Below the pieces are notes generated by a model, which saw only the letters and a list, made by a program, of their open reading frames with translations, did not search any database and was not told the origin of the DNA. Shown here piece after piece: positions 9,513-17,587 of a stretch of 64,000 nt of DNA; position 1 is the first letter of the stretch; each line of letters starts with the position of its first letter. Position numbers and translations under genes: made by a program. The DNA is taken from positions 62,001-126,000 of the forward strand of contig NZ_CP195105.1 in the NCBI RefSeq assembly GCF_051175565.1. Direction: 5' to 3'. Origin of the DNA: Daejeonia sp002484105 (GTDB lineage Bacteria > Bacteroidota > Bacteroidia > Flavobacteriales > Weeksellaceae).

Positions 9513-9829
9513 TATAAAAACCGGAAAATCTTAAAGAAATTCCGGCATCAGATAATTATGATTATATGAAGAATATGGCATTCGGGAACGGTCTTCCAAC
9601 TGAAAACAACTTGTATTCTTAATTAAAGTAACACTAAAACCATACCGGCAGAAGTCTCTTTAAAGAGAATTCTTTCCCGGAAATCCACCAGTTCTCGCCG
9701 TTATGGTGCCGGCGAGAACGCTGCCATCGGAGGCAACTAAACGTTTAAAATTCATCATTTGTGCTTTGTGTCCTACAAAAATCTAATATTAAAAAATGGC
9801 CTGCAATACCACTTTTGTAGTATATTCAT
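9513..9829. other. non-coding gap between the recA and ribB terminators, with a perfect inverted repeat
   Basis: About 317 bases lying between two converging terminators, with no credible coding frame. GTTCTCGCCG (9691-9700) and CGGCGAGAAC (9710-9719) are perfect 10-bp arms around a 9-nt loop. A 14-bp palindrome TCTCTTTAAAGAGA is at 9655-9668. No T-tract follows the GC-rich hairpin, so it is not an ordinary terminator. No -7 box was found on either strand. I do not recognise an RNA family. Confidence 0.5.
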
Positions 9830-9856
9830 AAAAAATTTCCAGCAAGAGCCGGAAAT
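9830..9856 (-). terminator. rho-independent terminator of ribB
   Basis: On the minus strand ATTTCCGGC-tctt-GCTGGAAAT (one G-U pair) followed directly by a run of T, about 26 nt after the ribB stop codon. Confidence 0.8.
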
Positions 9857-9881
9857 CAGGGGACAGATCTTTTATATTATA

Positions 9882-10526
9882 TTAATTCTGCGGTATCATC
9901 TGACGGTATTTTGCGACATCATCAATGGTCACCACCGTCATACCGTGCATATCTGCAAAACGGATTACTTCTGGCATACGCGCCATGGTACCGTCTTCAT
10001 TGGTCAGCTCGCAGAGAACAGCTTCATTGCCAAGACCGGCAAGCCTGACCAAATCTACACTCCCTTCCGTATGGCCTCTACGCTCCAGAACACCGTTGCG
10101 GCGGGCAATTAAAGGAAATACATGCCCTGGGCTCAGAATATTTTCCGGGGTTGCCTGCGGTGCAGAGGCCGCACGGACAGTGGTGACACGGTCGCTGGCC
10201 GAAACACCTGTCGTAATCCCGTTACTGGCTTCAATGGTTACGGTGAAGGCCGTTTTGTTATGGTTCATATTATGTTCCACCATAGGACGGAGACCAAGGC
10301 TTTTGCCCTTCTCTTCTGTAAGGCACAAACATACAATCCCGCTGCATTCGCGAATCAGCAGGGCCATATCTTTTTCTGTAATGGTGGATGCAGGGAAGAT
10401 AATGTCGCCTTCATTCTCTCGGCTTTCATCGTCTGTAAGGAGAATTCCTTTCCCTTCTCTGAGTTTCTGCAGAGCATTCTCTACTCTTTCTTTAAAATTT
10501 TTTCCAAATTTCTGAATGTTTTCCAT
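9882..10526 (-). CDS. ribB: 3,4-dihydroxy-2-butanone-4-phosphate synthase
   Basis: A 214 aa single-domain RibB that converts ribulose 5-phosphate to DHBP plus formate in riboflavin synthesis. The metal/substrate motif DDESRENEGD is at residues 32-41, and RRGHTEGSVDL is near 150. There is no fused GTP cyclohydrolase II domain, so ribA must be elsewhere. Start chosen at the ATG at 10526 (MENIQKFGKN). An in-frame ATG at 10622 exists but lies at the edge of the FMN riboswitch and would add 32 residues not normal for RibB. Controlled by the FMN riboswitch upstream. Confidence 0.95.
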   Translation of the reverse strand: MENIQKFGKNFKERVENALQKLREGKGILLTDDESRENEGDIIFPASTITEKDMALLIRECSGIVCLCLTEEKGKSLGLRPMVEHNMNHNKTAFTVTIEASNGITTGVSASDRVTTVRAASAPQATPENILSPGHVFPLIARRNGVLERRGHTEGSVDLVRLAGLGNEAVLCELTNEDGTMARMPEVIRFADMHGMTVVTIDDVAKYRQMIPQN

Positions 10527-10588
10527 GTTCTTTTTCTGGTTTAAGGTTAGAAAAAACTCTTCGGCACATGGAAATGAAACACACGATA

Positions 10589-10612
10589 TTGCTGCTGTAA
10601 AAACTGCAGCAA
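10589..10612 (-). promoter_or_regulatory. candidate expression-platform hairpin between FMN aptamer and ribB
   Basis: On the minus strand TTGCTGC-agtttttaca-GCAGCAA gives 7-bp arms just downstream of the aptamer. A T-run (GAGTTTTTTCT) lies about 30 nt further on. This may be part of the ON/OFF switch, but I cannot tell a terminator from a translational mechanism by eye. Confidence 0.35.
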
Positions 10613-10620
10613 AAGGTTTC

Positions 10621-10742
10621 ATTTTCTTCTCTCATCCAGACTGTTACTGTCGGTTATGGAGTTTCACCATATCAGTCCTTTGTTAATAAGGAGTCGCGGA
10701 CTATCACCGCCGGTAGGGAATTGCACCCTGCCCCGAAGAAAA
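10621..10742 (-). promoter_or_regulatory. FMN riboswitch (RFN element) controlling ribB
   Basis: Read on the minus strand, the sequence carries the conserved RFN blocks in order: GGGGCAGGGTGCAATTCCC, then ACCGGCGGTGATAGTCCGCG, then GATATGGTGAAACTCCATAA, and ACCGACAGTAACAGTCTGG ending in ATGAGAGAAGAAAAT. This is the classical six-way-junction FMN aptamer. It sits about 95 nt upstream of the ribB ATG and is expected to lower ribB expression when FMN is abundant. Confidence 0.96.
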
Positions 10743-10903
10743 CGGTAAATAAATATTATGTTTTTATGTATCTAAACATAAAAGATCTGTCGGTGCAAAT
10801 TTACGGTAATGCGACCATAACAGGATGTAATTTTCCATCAAAAATCAGGAAAAAGACAACAAAAAATTTCCAGATTTCTCTGAGTGGACAATTTTGGTTT
10901 CAA

Positions 10904-10944
10904 CAAAAAAAAGCCTCACAGGTTTTGAAAGATCTGTGAGGCTT
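10904..10944 (-). terminator. rho-independent terminator of groEL
   Basis: Perfect 11-bp arms AAGCCTCACAG / CTGTGAGGCTT (10911-10921 and 10934-10944) with a 12-nt loop. On the minus strand an eight-T tail follows. It lies 33 nt after the groEL stop. Confidence 0.92.
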
Positions 10945-10977
10945 GGGCTATTTTTATTTGGCTTAATGAATATTATC

Positions 10978-12603
10978 TTACATCATTCCCGGCATACCGC
11001 CTCCCATTGGCATAGCAGGCTCGTCTTTTTTAGGGATTTCTGTAATAACACATTCTGTAGTAAGGAGCATACCGGCAACAGAAGCAGCATTTTCAAGAGC
11101 CACTCTGGCCACCTTGGTCGGATCGATGATCCCCGCTTCCAGCATATTGACATATTCGTCATTTTTTGCATTATAACCGAAATCACCTTTACCATCTGCC
11201 ACTTTCGCTACAATAACGGAACCTTCACCACCTGCGTTAGCCACAATCTGGCGAAGCGGTTCTTCAATCGCTCTTCTGACAATTTTGATACCTGTAGTTT
11301 CATCCTGGTTGGCGCCTTCAAAATTCAAAGCTTCTACTGCTCTGACAAGGGCAACACCACCTCCGGCAACAATACCTTCTTCTACGGCAGCTCTGGTAGC
11401 ATGCAATGCATCGTCTACCCGGTCTTTTTTCTCTTTCATTTCTACTTCAGATGCTGCACCCACATAGAGTACCGCTACTCCACCAGCAAGTTTTGCAAGT
11501 CTTTCCTGAAGTTTTTCTCTGTCATAATCAGAGGTTGTAGATTCCATCTGCGCTTTGATCTGTGCTACTCTTCCTTTGATTTTCGCATCATCTCCTGCAC
11601 CGTTTACGATGGTTGTATTGTCTTTGTCGATAACCACTTTTTCTGCAGTACCCAGCATATCAAGAGAAACATTGTCCATGGTGAATCCCTGTTCTTCAGA
11701 GATTACCTGTCCGCCGGTAAGGATAGCGATATCTTCCAGCATTGCTTTTCTTCTGTCGCCAAAGCCCGGAGCTTTAACAGCAGCGATTTTCAGTGAACCT
11801 CTCAGTTTGTTTACAACAAGGGTTGCCAATGCTTCACCTTCTACTTCTTCGGAAATGATGAGCAGAGATTTGCCTCCCTGTGCAATGGGTTCCAGAACAG
11901 GAAGAAGTTCTTTCATGGAAGATATTTTCTTCTCTACAAGCAGGATATACGGATTGTCGAGCTCGGCAACCATTTTTTCCGGATTGGTAACAAAGTAAGG
12001 AGACTGGTATCCTCTGTCAAACTGCATACCTTCCACCACATCTACAGTAGTGTCGATCCCTTTTGCTTCTTCCACAGTGATCACTCCTTCTTTACCTACT
12101 TTTCCGAAAGCTTCAGCAATCAGTGCACCGATGGTTTCGTCGTTGTTGGCAGATACAGAAGCTACCTGTTTGATTTTTTCGTTGGAGTCGCCAACTTCCT
12201 GAGACTGTGATTTCAGATTGCCTACCACGGCAGCAACTGCTTTGTCAATCCCTCTTTTCAGATCCATCGGGTTGGCACCTGCAGCAACGTTTTTCAGACC
12301 TTCTCTTACAATAGCCTGAGCCAGAACAGTTGCAGTAGTAGTACCATCACCGGCAATATCGTTGGTTTTGGAAGCTACTTCTTTCACCATCTGTGCTCCC
12401 ATATTTTCAACCTTATCTTCAAGCTCGATTTCTTTTGCCACGGAAACTCCGTCTTTGGTGACATGCGGTGCACCGAAAGATTTTTCAATCACCACATTTC
12501 TTCCTTTTGGTCCCAAGGTCACTTTCACGGCATTTGCCAGTGCATCTACCCCTCTTTTAAGGGCGTCTCTTGATTCAATATCGAATTTAATATCTTTTGC
12601 CAT
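10978..12603 (-). CDS. groEL: chaperonin GroEL (60 kDa)
   Basis: A 541 aa chaperonin subunit. The N-terminus AKDIKFDIESRDALKRGV, the nucleotide-binding GDGTTTATVLA, and the Gly/Met-rich tail ending GGGMPGMM are all present. It assembles into tetradecameric rings that fold proteins with GroES. It lies 144 bp downstream of groES on the same strand, a wider gap than in most groESL operons. I saw no CIRCE repeat upstream of either gene. A strong terminator closes the unit. Confidence 0.98.
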   Translation of the reverse strand: MAKDIKFDIESRDALKRGVDALANAVKVTLGPKGRNVVIEKSFGAPHVTKDGVSVAKEIELEDKVENMGAQMVKEVASKTNDIAGDGTTTATVLAQAIVREGLKNVAAGANPMDLKRGIDKAVAAVVGNLKSQSQEVGDSNEKIKQVASVSANNDETIGALIAEAFGKVGKEGVITVEEAKGIDTTVDVVEGMQFDRGYQSPYFVTNPEKMVAELDNPYILLVEKKISSMKELLPVLEPIAQGGKSLLIISEEVEGEALATLVVNKLRGSLKIAAVKAPGFGDRRKAMLEDIAILTGGQVISEEQGFTMDNVSLDMLGTAEKVVIDKDNTTIVNGAGDDAKIKGRVAQIKAQMESTTSDYDREKLQERLAKLAGGVAVLYVGAASEVEMKEKKDRVDDALHATRAAVEEGIVAGGGVALVRAVEALNFEGANQDETTGIKIVRRAIEEPLRQIVANAGGEGSVIVAKVADGKGDFGYNAKNDEYVNMLEAGIIDPTKVARVALENAASVAGMLLTTECVITEIPKKDEPAMPMGGGMPGMM

Positions 12604-12747
12604 AATACTATAATGCTTTACATTTGGCGGTCTGCAGGATATTTAAGGCCTCGCAGAGCCGCAGTTTATTTAAGTTGTTAAATGTTTGATTTTACAAAAC
12701 TGATTTTTCCAAAGGAACTGAAATTTCTTTTGTTAAGAAAGCCACTG

Positions 12748-13026
12748 CTATCCTATAATTCCCAGAAGATCAGATTCTCTGACGATTAAATAATCTTTGC
12801 CGTCGATGTTCAGTTCGGATCCTGAATATTTTCCGTAAATTACTTTGTCACCTGCTTTTACAGTTAAAGGTTCGTCTTTCTTTCCCGGGCCCACTGCCAC
12901 TACAGTTCCTTCCTGTGGTTTTTCTTTTGCAGTATCCGGAATGATAATTCCTGAAGCTGTTTTGGTTTCTGCAGCGATAGGTTCTACAAGAACTCTGTCT
13001 GCTAATGGTTTAAAATTTACTGACAT
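12748..13026 (-). CDS. groES: co-chaperonin GroES (10 kDa)
   Basis: A 92 aa GroES. It contains VNFKPLADRVLVEP at the N-terminus, the mobile loop region ETKTASGIIIPDTAKEKPQ, and the C-terminal YLIVRESDLLGII. It caps the GroEL ring. First gene of the groES-groEL pair; no CIRCE or clear -7 box was seen in the 200 bp upstream. Confidence 0.98.
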   Translation of the reverse strand: MSVNFKPLADRVLVEPIAAETKTASGIIIPDTAKEKPQEGTVVAVGPGKKDEPLTVKAGDKVIYGKYSGSELNIDGKDYLIVRESDLLGIIG

Positions 13027-13085
13027 AATTATTTAAAATTTTAATGTTATTCTGCCCGTGTTTTCTCCAACTTTGTGCCATACCA

Positions 13086-13120
13086 GATTTGGGATTTGAG
13101 ATTTAAGATTTGAGATTAAA
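13086..13120. repeat. five tandem 7-bp units (GATTTGA-like)
   Basis: Consecutive heptamers GATTTGG, GATTTGA, GATTTAA, GATTTGA and GATTAAA upstream of groES. They could be a microsatellite or a fragment of a dispersed intergenic repeat. No gene overlaps them. Confidence 0.75.
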
Positions 13121-13181
13121 AATGGCAGACTTTTGTCTTTTGGGTGAAATTTTGGCAGATTTGGCATGCTGAGCAATTCAT

Positions 13182-13218
13182 AAAAAAACGCTGCCCGAAA
13201 ATGATTTTCAGACAGCGT
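13182..13218 (-). terminator. rho-independent terminator of the M1 peptidase gene
   Basis: On the minus strand ACGCTG-t-C-t-GAAAA pairs with TTTTC-g-G-g-CAGCGT around a short loop and is followed by a seven-T tail (13182-13188). It lies 20 nt after the stop codon. Confidence 0.85.
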
Positions 13219-13238
13219 ATTCCGGAAAGTATGCCACA

Positions 13239-15620
13239 TTATTTTTTTTCTGCAGCCTGCATCGGATTTACTTTTCCGTTTGCACCGCCACGTACGTTTT
13301 TGCCTTCTTTTTCTTTGAATACCTGAAATTTTGACATAGCGGTTTCATGGCTTCCACTGGCACTCCAATAATTGTTGGAAGTATCAATATCCGCAGTTTC
13401 CAGCATAGGATCAAGCTGGACAGACTTCAGTTTTTTGTCAAAATAATAAGCCTTGGATACCTTGTTTTCGTTATGTCTCCATATCTGTGCTCCTATTCTG
13501 TCCCGGAGTTTGCTGCCGTCTTCAAAAGTAAATTCCAGGATGATTGGCATTACCATTCCACCTTTATTGGAGAAATCAATCTGGTATGCGGTAATATTCT
13601 TCAGCTTGCTGATGTCTTTGGCAGTTGCCTTTTCCATTGGTTCATTGCTGATGGTGTACTTCTTTACGGTGTCCACTTTTTCTTCACTTCGGTCGTAACG
13701 GTAATAGAAGTCCTGCAGGTTCTTGTCGGTATCTGTCAGGAATGTAATGTTTTTGTCTTCACGATTCCGGATTTTTGAAATATCATCAAAATCTGGCGTA
13801 TCCGGCTTGTCTACTGTATAGGTTATCTGACGGCTTTTGGGTGTTCCGTCAAAATCGGGAGTGGCTGTCGTTACTTTATCAATTGAGATATCGACAGGGT
13901 CAGTTCCGTAGAACCAGCCTCTCCAGAACCAGTCAAGGTCTTCGCCACTGGCATCTTCCATTGTACGGAAAAAATCTGCCGGCTCCGGATGCTTGAATGC
14001 CCAGCGCTGTGCATAGGTCTTGAAAGCTTTGTCAAAAAGTTCCCTTCCCATAATGGTTTCACGCAGGATATTAAGCCCTGTAGCGGGTTTGGAATAGGCA
14101 TTGGGACCGAATCTTTCAATATTTTCAGAATTGGTCATAATGGGCTCCAGCTCATCTTTCGGAAGTTTCATGTAATCCACAATCGTCCATGCTGGCCCTC
14201 TTTTCGAGGGAAATTTGTTGTCCCATTTTTCTTCAGTAAGATATTCCACAAATGTGTTCAGGCCTTCGTCCATCCATGTCCACTGTCTTTCGTCAGAATT
14301 GATAATCATTGGGAAGAAATTATGCCCTACTTCATGGATCACCACGCCGATCATTCCGTTTTTAATAGCTTCGGAATAAGTACCGTCTTTCTCGGTGCGT
14401 CCGTAGTTGAAACAGATCATGGGATATTCCATGCCATTTGCTGCTTCCACAGATTGTGCCACCGGATACGGATACGGAATGGTAAATTCCGAATAGGTTT
14501 TGATGGTATGTGCTACAGCTTTGGTTGAAAATTTACGGTAGAGTCCGTATGCTTCTTTTCCATAGAAGCTCATTGCCATTACTTTGTTGTTGTTTTCAGG
14601 AATCAATACCTTCATGCCATCCCAGACGAATTTCCGTGAAGATGTCCAGGCAAAATCACGCACATCACTGGCTTCAAACACCCAGGTTTTTCTTTGTTTG
14701 GATTTGCTTTTTTCTGCTTTTCGGGCTTCATCAAGGGTAACGATTTCTATCGGTTCGCTGGCGTTTTCTGCCTTGTGGTAGCGGGCAAGTTGTTCCGGTG
14801 TCAGTACCTCTGCATAATTTTTACAGACTCCGGTACTTCCGACGATATGGTCTGCCGGCACGTTCATTTGTACTTTGAAATTTCCGAAATTCAGGGCAAA
14901 CTCGCCTCTTCCGGTAAACTGATAGTTCTGCCATCCGTGAAAGTCGCTGTAGACACACATTCTGGGATACCACTGCGTCATCGTATACAGGTCGTTGCCA
15001 TCTTCCGGAAAGTACTCGTAGCCGCCGCGGCCTCCTTTCTCCATTCGGTTTGGAATATTGTAATTCCAGTCAATTTTAAAGACGATGGTTTCACCTTTTT
15101 TCAGAACTTTCGGCAGGTCGATACGCATCATTGTTTTATTGACGGTGAAGTGCAGTGGTTTTCCGGATGCATCGGTAACTTTCTCAATATTTACACCATA
15201 GCCGTTATCCTGCGCGGGAAGCTCAGTGGGCCTCAGTCTTTCGGTAGTAGTTACTGAAGGTATAGTGGAGGAATACTGAAAATCGGCATTTTTGACATTC
15301 GACTGCTGGTTTTCGTCAAGCTGCAGCCAGAGATAATCCAGATTATCGGGAGAATTATTGTGATACGTAATGGTTTCGGAACCTTTCAGGTTTCTTTTGT
15401 CTTCGTCAAGATATGCGCTGATGTCATAATCTGCACGGTTCTGCCAATACTGATCTCCGGGCGCACCGGAAGCGGTTCTGTATACATTCGGTGTCGGGAG
15501 AATGGTGCCCAGCTGCTCGAATTTGTTGCCATGGTTACTGCCCGGATTGTTCTGTATATTCTGGGCGGTAAGGTTTAAAAATAAAGAGCTTAACAAAAGC
15601 CCCAAAACTTTCATTTTCAT
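13239..15620 (-). CDS. M1 family metallopeptidase (exported)
   Basis: A 793 aa exported zinc peptidase. A signal peptide (MKMKVLGLLLSSLFLNLTAQ) is followed by a long N-terminal beta domain and the M1 active site. The site is HEVGH at residues 429-433, with the third zinc ligand Glu452 in WMDEGLNTF (HExxH-18-E), and an upstream NGMEYP corresponding to the GxMEN substrate loop. Likely a periplasmic or surface aminopeptidase or related peptidase; the exact specificity is not readable. It has a well-formed promoter and its own terminator, so it is monocistronic. Confidence 0.93.
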   Translation of the reverse strand: MKMKVLGLLLSSLFLNLTAQNIQNNPGSNHGNKFEQLGTILPTPNVYRTASGAPGDQYWQNRADYDISAYLDEDKRNLKGSETITYHNNSPDNLDYLWLQLDENQQSNVKNADFQYSSTIPSVTTTERLRPTELPAQDNGYGVNIEKVTDASGKPLHFTVNKTMMRIDLPKVLKKGETIVFKIDWNYNIPNRMEKGGRGGYEYFPEDGNDLYTMTQWYPRMCVYSDFHGWQNYQFTGRGEFALNFGNFKVQMNVPADHIVGSTGVCKNYAEVLTPEQLARYHKAENASEPIEIVTLDEARKAEKSKSKQRKTWVFEASDVRDFAWTSSRKFVWDGMKVLIPENNNKVMAMSFYGKEAYGLYRKFSTKAVAHTIKTYSEFTIPYPYPVAQSVEAANGMEYPMICFNYGRTEKDGTYSEAIKNGMIGVVIHEVGHNFFPMIINSDERQWTWMDEGLNTFVEYLTEEKWDNKFPSKRGPAWTIVDYMKLPKDELEPIMTNSENIERFGPNAYSKPATGLNILRETIMGRELFDKAFKTYAQRWAFKHPEPADFFRTMEDASGEDLDWFWRGWFYGTDPVDISIDKVTTATPDFDGTPKSRQITYTVDKPDTPDFDDISKIRNREDKNITFLTDTDKNLQDFYYRYDRSEEKVDTVKKYTISNEPMEKATAKDISKLKNITAYQIDFSNKGGMVMPIILEFTFEDGSKLRDRIGAQIWRHNENKVSKAYYFDKKLKSVQLDPMLETADIDTSNNYWSASGSHETAMSKFQVFKEKEGKNVRGGANGKVNPMQAAEKK

Positions 15621-15664
15621 TCTCGAAAAAACTTTTTGCTTGTTATTCTTCAGTAATAAGTGAA

Positions 15665-15694
15665 CAAATTTATAAAAATGTTACGTTCCTGCAA
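15665..15694 (-). promoter_or_regulatory. promoter of the M1 peptidase gene (TTG-19-TAAATTTG)
   Basis: On the minus strand a -33 TTG (15692-15694) is separated by 19 nt from a -7 box TAAATTTG (15665-15672), an ideal Bacteroidota sigma-A promoter. The ATG follows 44 nt downstream. Confidence 0.75.
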
Positions 15695-15755
15695 TAAAAT
15701 ATAAATTTTTAACAATACTGATTTCAAAAATAGTAATAAGACTCAAAAAAAAGTA

Positions 15756-16337
15756 TCAGAATGGTATTCTTTGGAGCGCCATCTGAAGGGAGAGGGCAAA
15801 CACGCCCGACGAAACAAACATCACCCAGTCTTTCCGCTGTACCCGGAAGACATTGAGCAATACAAACAGAATCATAAGAATGATCAGCACCACTGCAATC
15901 TGACCGATTTCCAATCCGATATTAAACCCGAGAAGAGGCAGAAAAATGCTTTGCTCTTTTGCCAGCATCATACGGGCTGTATTGGCAAATCCCATCCCAT
16001 GTATAAGTCCGAAAAAAAGTGCGAGATAATAATTCAGTTTCATAAGGCGGTTTTCGTGGTTCCTCATCAGAATATTGTCCAGCGAAGTAAGCACAATGGT
16101 TACCGGAATCAGAAATTCAACCCAGCTGGAGGAAATCCGTACAACATCCAGCGTACTCAGAGCCAGCGTTATAGAATGACCTATCGTAAAAGCGGTAACC
16201 AGAATCAGCAGCTGTTTCCAGTCCTTATAGGAATATGCAGCTACCAGAGCCAGCACAAAAAGCTGATGATCGAGTGCATCGAGGGAGATAATATGCGCCC
16301 AACCCAATTGCAAATACATAAAAAAATCCTGCATCAT
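15756..16337 (-). CDS. HupE/UreJ-like membrane protein
   Basis: A 193 aa protein with about six transmembrane helices. Family landmarks are the N-terminal DALDHQLFVLAL, GHSITLAL in helix 3 and GLIHGMGFAN in helix 5, whose His and Asp residues are conserved in the HupE/UreJ group linked to nickel or metal uptake. Divergent from the DUF6702 gene. Start ATG at 16337, or the adjacent Met at 16334. Transport substrate unproven; no hydrogenase or urease genes are nearby. Confidence 0.78.
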   Translation of the reverse strand: MMQDFFMYLQLGWAHIISLDALDHQLFVLALVAAYSYKDWKQLLILVTAFTIGHSITLALSTLDVVRISSSWVEFLIPVTIVLTSLDNILMRNHENRLMKLNYYLALFFGLIHGMGFANTARMMLAKEQSIFLPLLGFNIGLEIGQIAVVLIILMILFVLLNVFRVQRKDWVMFVSSGVFALSLQMALQRIPF

Positions 16338-16383
16338 ATCTTAATTGTCTCTATCAATCCCAAAAGGTTACGAAAATAATAAT

Positions 16384-16391
16384 TAAATTTG
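16384..16391 (+). promoter_or_regulatory. -7 box TAAATTTG upstream of the DUF6702 gene
   Basis: Consensus TAnnTTTG ending 21 nt before the ATG at 16413, which supports that start over an upstream in-frame codon at 16389 lying inside the box. Confidence 0.5.
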
Positions 16392-16412
16392 ATTTTTTGT
16401 TTTGACTTTCTG

Positions 16413-16916
16413 ATGAAGAAAATATTTACATCGACTTTAATAATATTGATTTTCAGTATTTTAAACTCTTTCACCACACATCCTTATCATGTCGGTTCGG
16501 TAGAGTTCCGCTATAATCCAGTATCCCGGACGTTTGAAATCACCGGACGTTTCTTTATGGACGACCTGGAAAACGCCGTAAACAGAAAAATGGGTAAACA
16601 TCTTCATTTCCAGGACAGCAAATACAAAAATGAGATGAATGCCGCGCTGCAGCAATATATGGAAGAATATCTGAAACTGAAAACCAACAACAAGTTTTTG
16701 AACATCCGCTACATCGGATTTGAGGAAGATCACGAAAGCGTAAATGTTTATCTGGAATCAGAAGCTGTAAGCAATCCAAAGAAAGTGGAAACCGCCGTAA
16801 GCGTACTTTACAATCTTTTTGACGACCAGATGAATATCGTACACATTGTCGTGAACGGACAGCGAAAAAGTGAAAAGCTTTCGTACCCGAACCGCTACCT
16901 TTACCAGCAGTTTTAG
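16413..16916 (+). CDS. DUF6702 family exported protein
   Basis: A 167 aa protein. Start at the ATG at 16413 (MKKIFTSTLIILIFSILNS), which opens a signal peptide and follows the -7 box. The mature part begins with THPYHVGSVEFRYNP, then an alpha/beta segment with ITGRFFMDDLE. I recognise this as the small secreted flavobacterial DUF6702 family often found beside HupE-like proteins. Function unknown. Its stop overlaps the convergent ACP phosphodiesterase by 4 bp. Confidence 0.7.
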   Translation: MKKIFTSTLIILIFSILNSFTTHPYHVGSVEFRYNPVSRTFEITGRFFMDDLENAVNRKMGKHLHFQDSKYKNEMNAALQQYMEEYLKLKTNNKFLNIRYIGFEEDHESVNVYLESEAVSNPKKVETAVSVLYNLFDDQMNIVHIVVNGQRKSEKLSYPNRYLYQQF

Positions 16917-17494
16917 TCGGAAACCAGCTTCCGGTGCACCGCCAGAGCCTGCGCTTCCAGCTCAGGAAAAAAACGGTCGAAATGATACTGCAATACTTCC
17001 CTGTTCGCCAGAAAAGCCTGAAAAACCGGAATACTCTTATCTAAATACCGGGCTTTGTTCAGTACATTTTTCATACTGAATTCAATTCCCCGGTCATAAC
17101 GGTAATTATAAAGCCAGTTGTCTTTCTCCATCGCACAGAACATCTGCAGAAAGTTCTCAGGAAGCAAATCAGTATATCTGTGGACTGTCGCATAGACCTT
17201 TTCCGAATGTTTCATCAGCGTGCTGCCATCCACAGACCGGGCAAGAAAATAATCAAACGCCACATCGGCAAATGCACCCGAATACAGCCTCACCAAAGGC
17301 TGGAAAACTTTTTTGGCTTCAGAAACTTCCGGATGGCTGTCCGTAAAAGTATCAATAGCCCGATGCAGCGCAATCCCTTTCTGAATTCCTTCGGAAAACA
17401 AATGACGTTCGCGGTTGCGGATATAATCTGCCAGCATGTTTCCGACCAGTTCGTCATCGGAAAAAGAAAGCCAGGTGTGCGCAAGAAAATTCAT
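16913..17494 (-). CDS. acpH: acyl carrier protein phosphodiesterase
   Basis: A 193 aa member of the AcpH (DUF479) family, an HD-like metal-dependent hydrolase that removes 4'-phosphopantetheine from holo-ACP. Characteristic segments are MNFLAHTWLSF, VGNMLADYIRN, GIALHRAIDTFTDSHPEV (His/Asp metal residues) and AFDYFLARS. Length matches the family. Monocistronic, converging on DUF6702. Confidence 0.88.
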   Translation of the reverse strand: MNFLAHTWLSFSDDELVGNMLADYIRNRERHLFSEGIQKGIALHRAIDTFTDSHPEVSEAKKVFQPLVRLYSGAFADVAFDYFLARSVDGSTLMKHSEKVYATVHRYTDLLPENFLQMFCAMEKDNWLYNYRYDRGIEFSMKNVLNKARYLDKSIPVFQAFLANREVLQYHFDRFFPELEAQALAVHRKLVSD

Positions 17495-17587
17495 GAATCT
17501 CTTTTTTTTCTGGGAAACAGGGTACGGATTTAATTTTTGCTGTAGCGTGCATTGTTAAGACTCTCGCTGCTGATAATGCCCACATTC

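Noticed and set aside
10527..10622. N-terminal extension of RibB from the ATG at 10622
   Set aside because: Begins at the last bases of the FMN riboswitch and adds residues absent from RibB; 10526 is the better start. Kept as a question in the findings.
12604..13240. CIRCE operator for groESL
   Set aside because: The TTAGCACTC-N9-GAGTGCTAA pattern is absent upstream of both groES and groEL.
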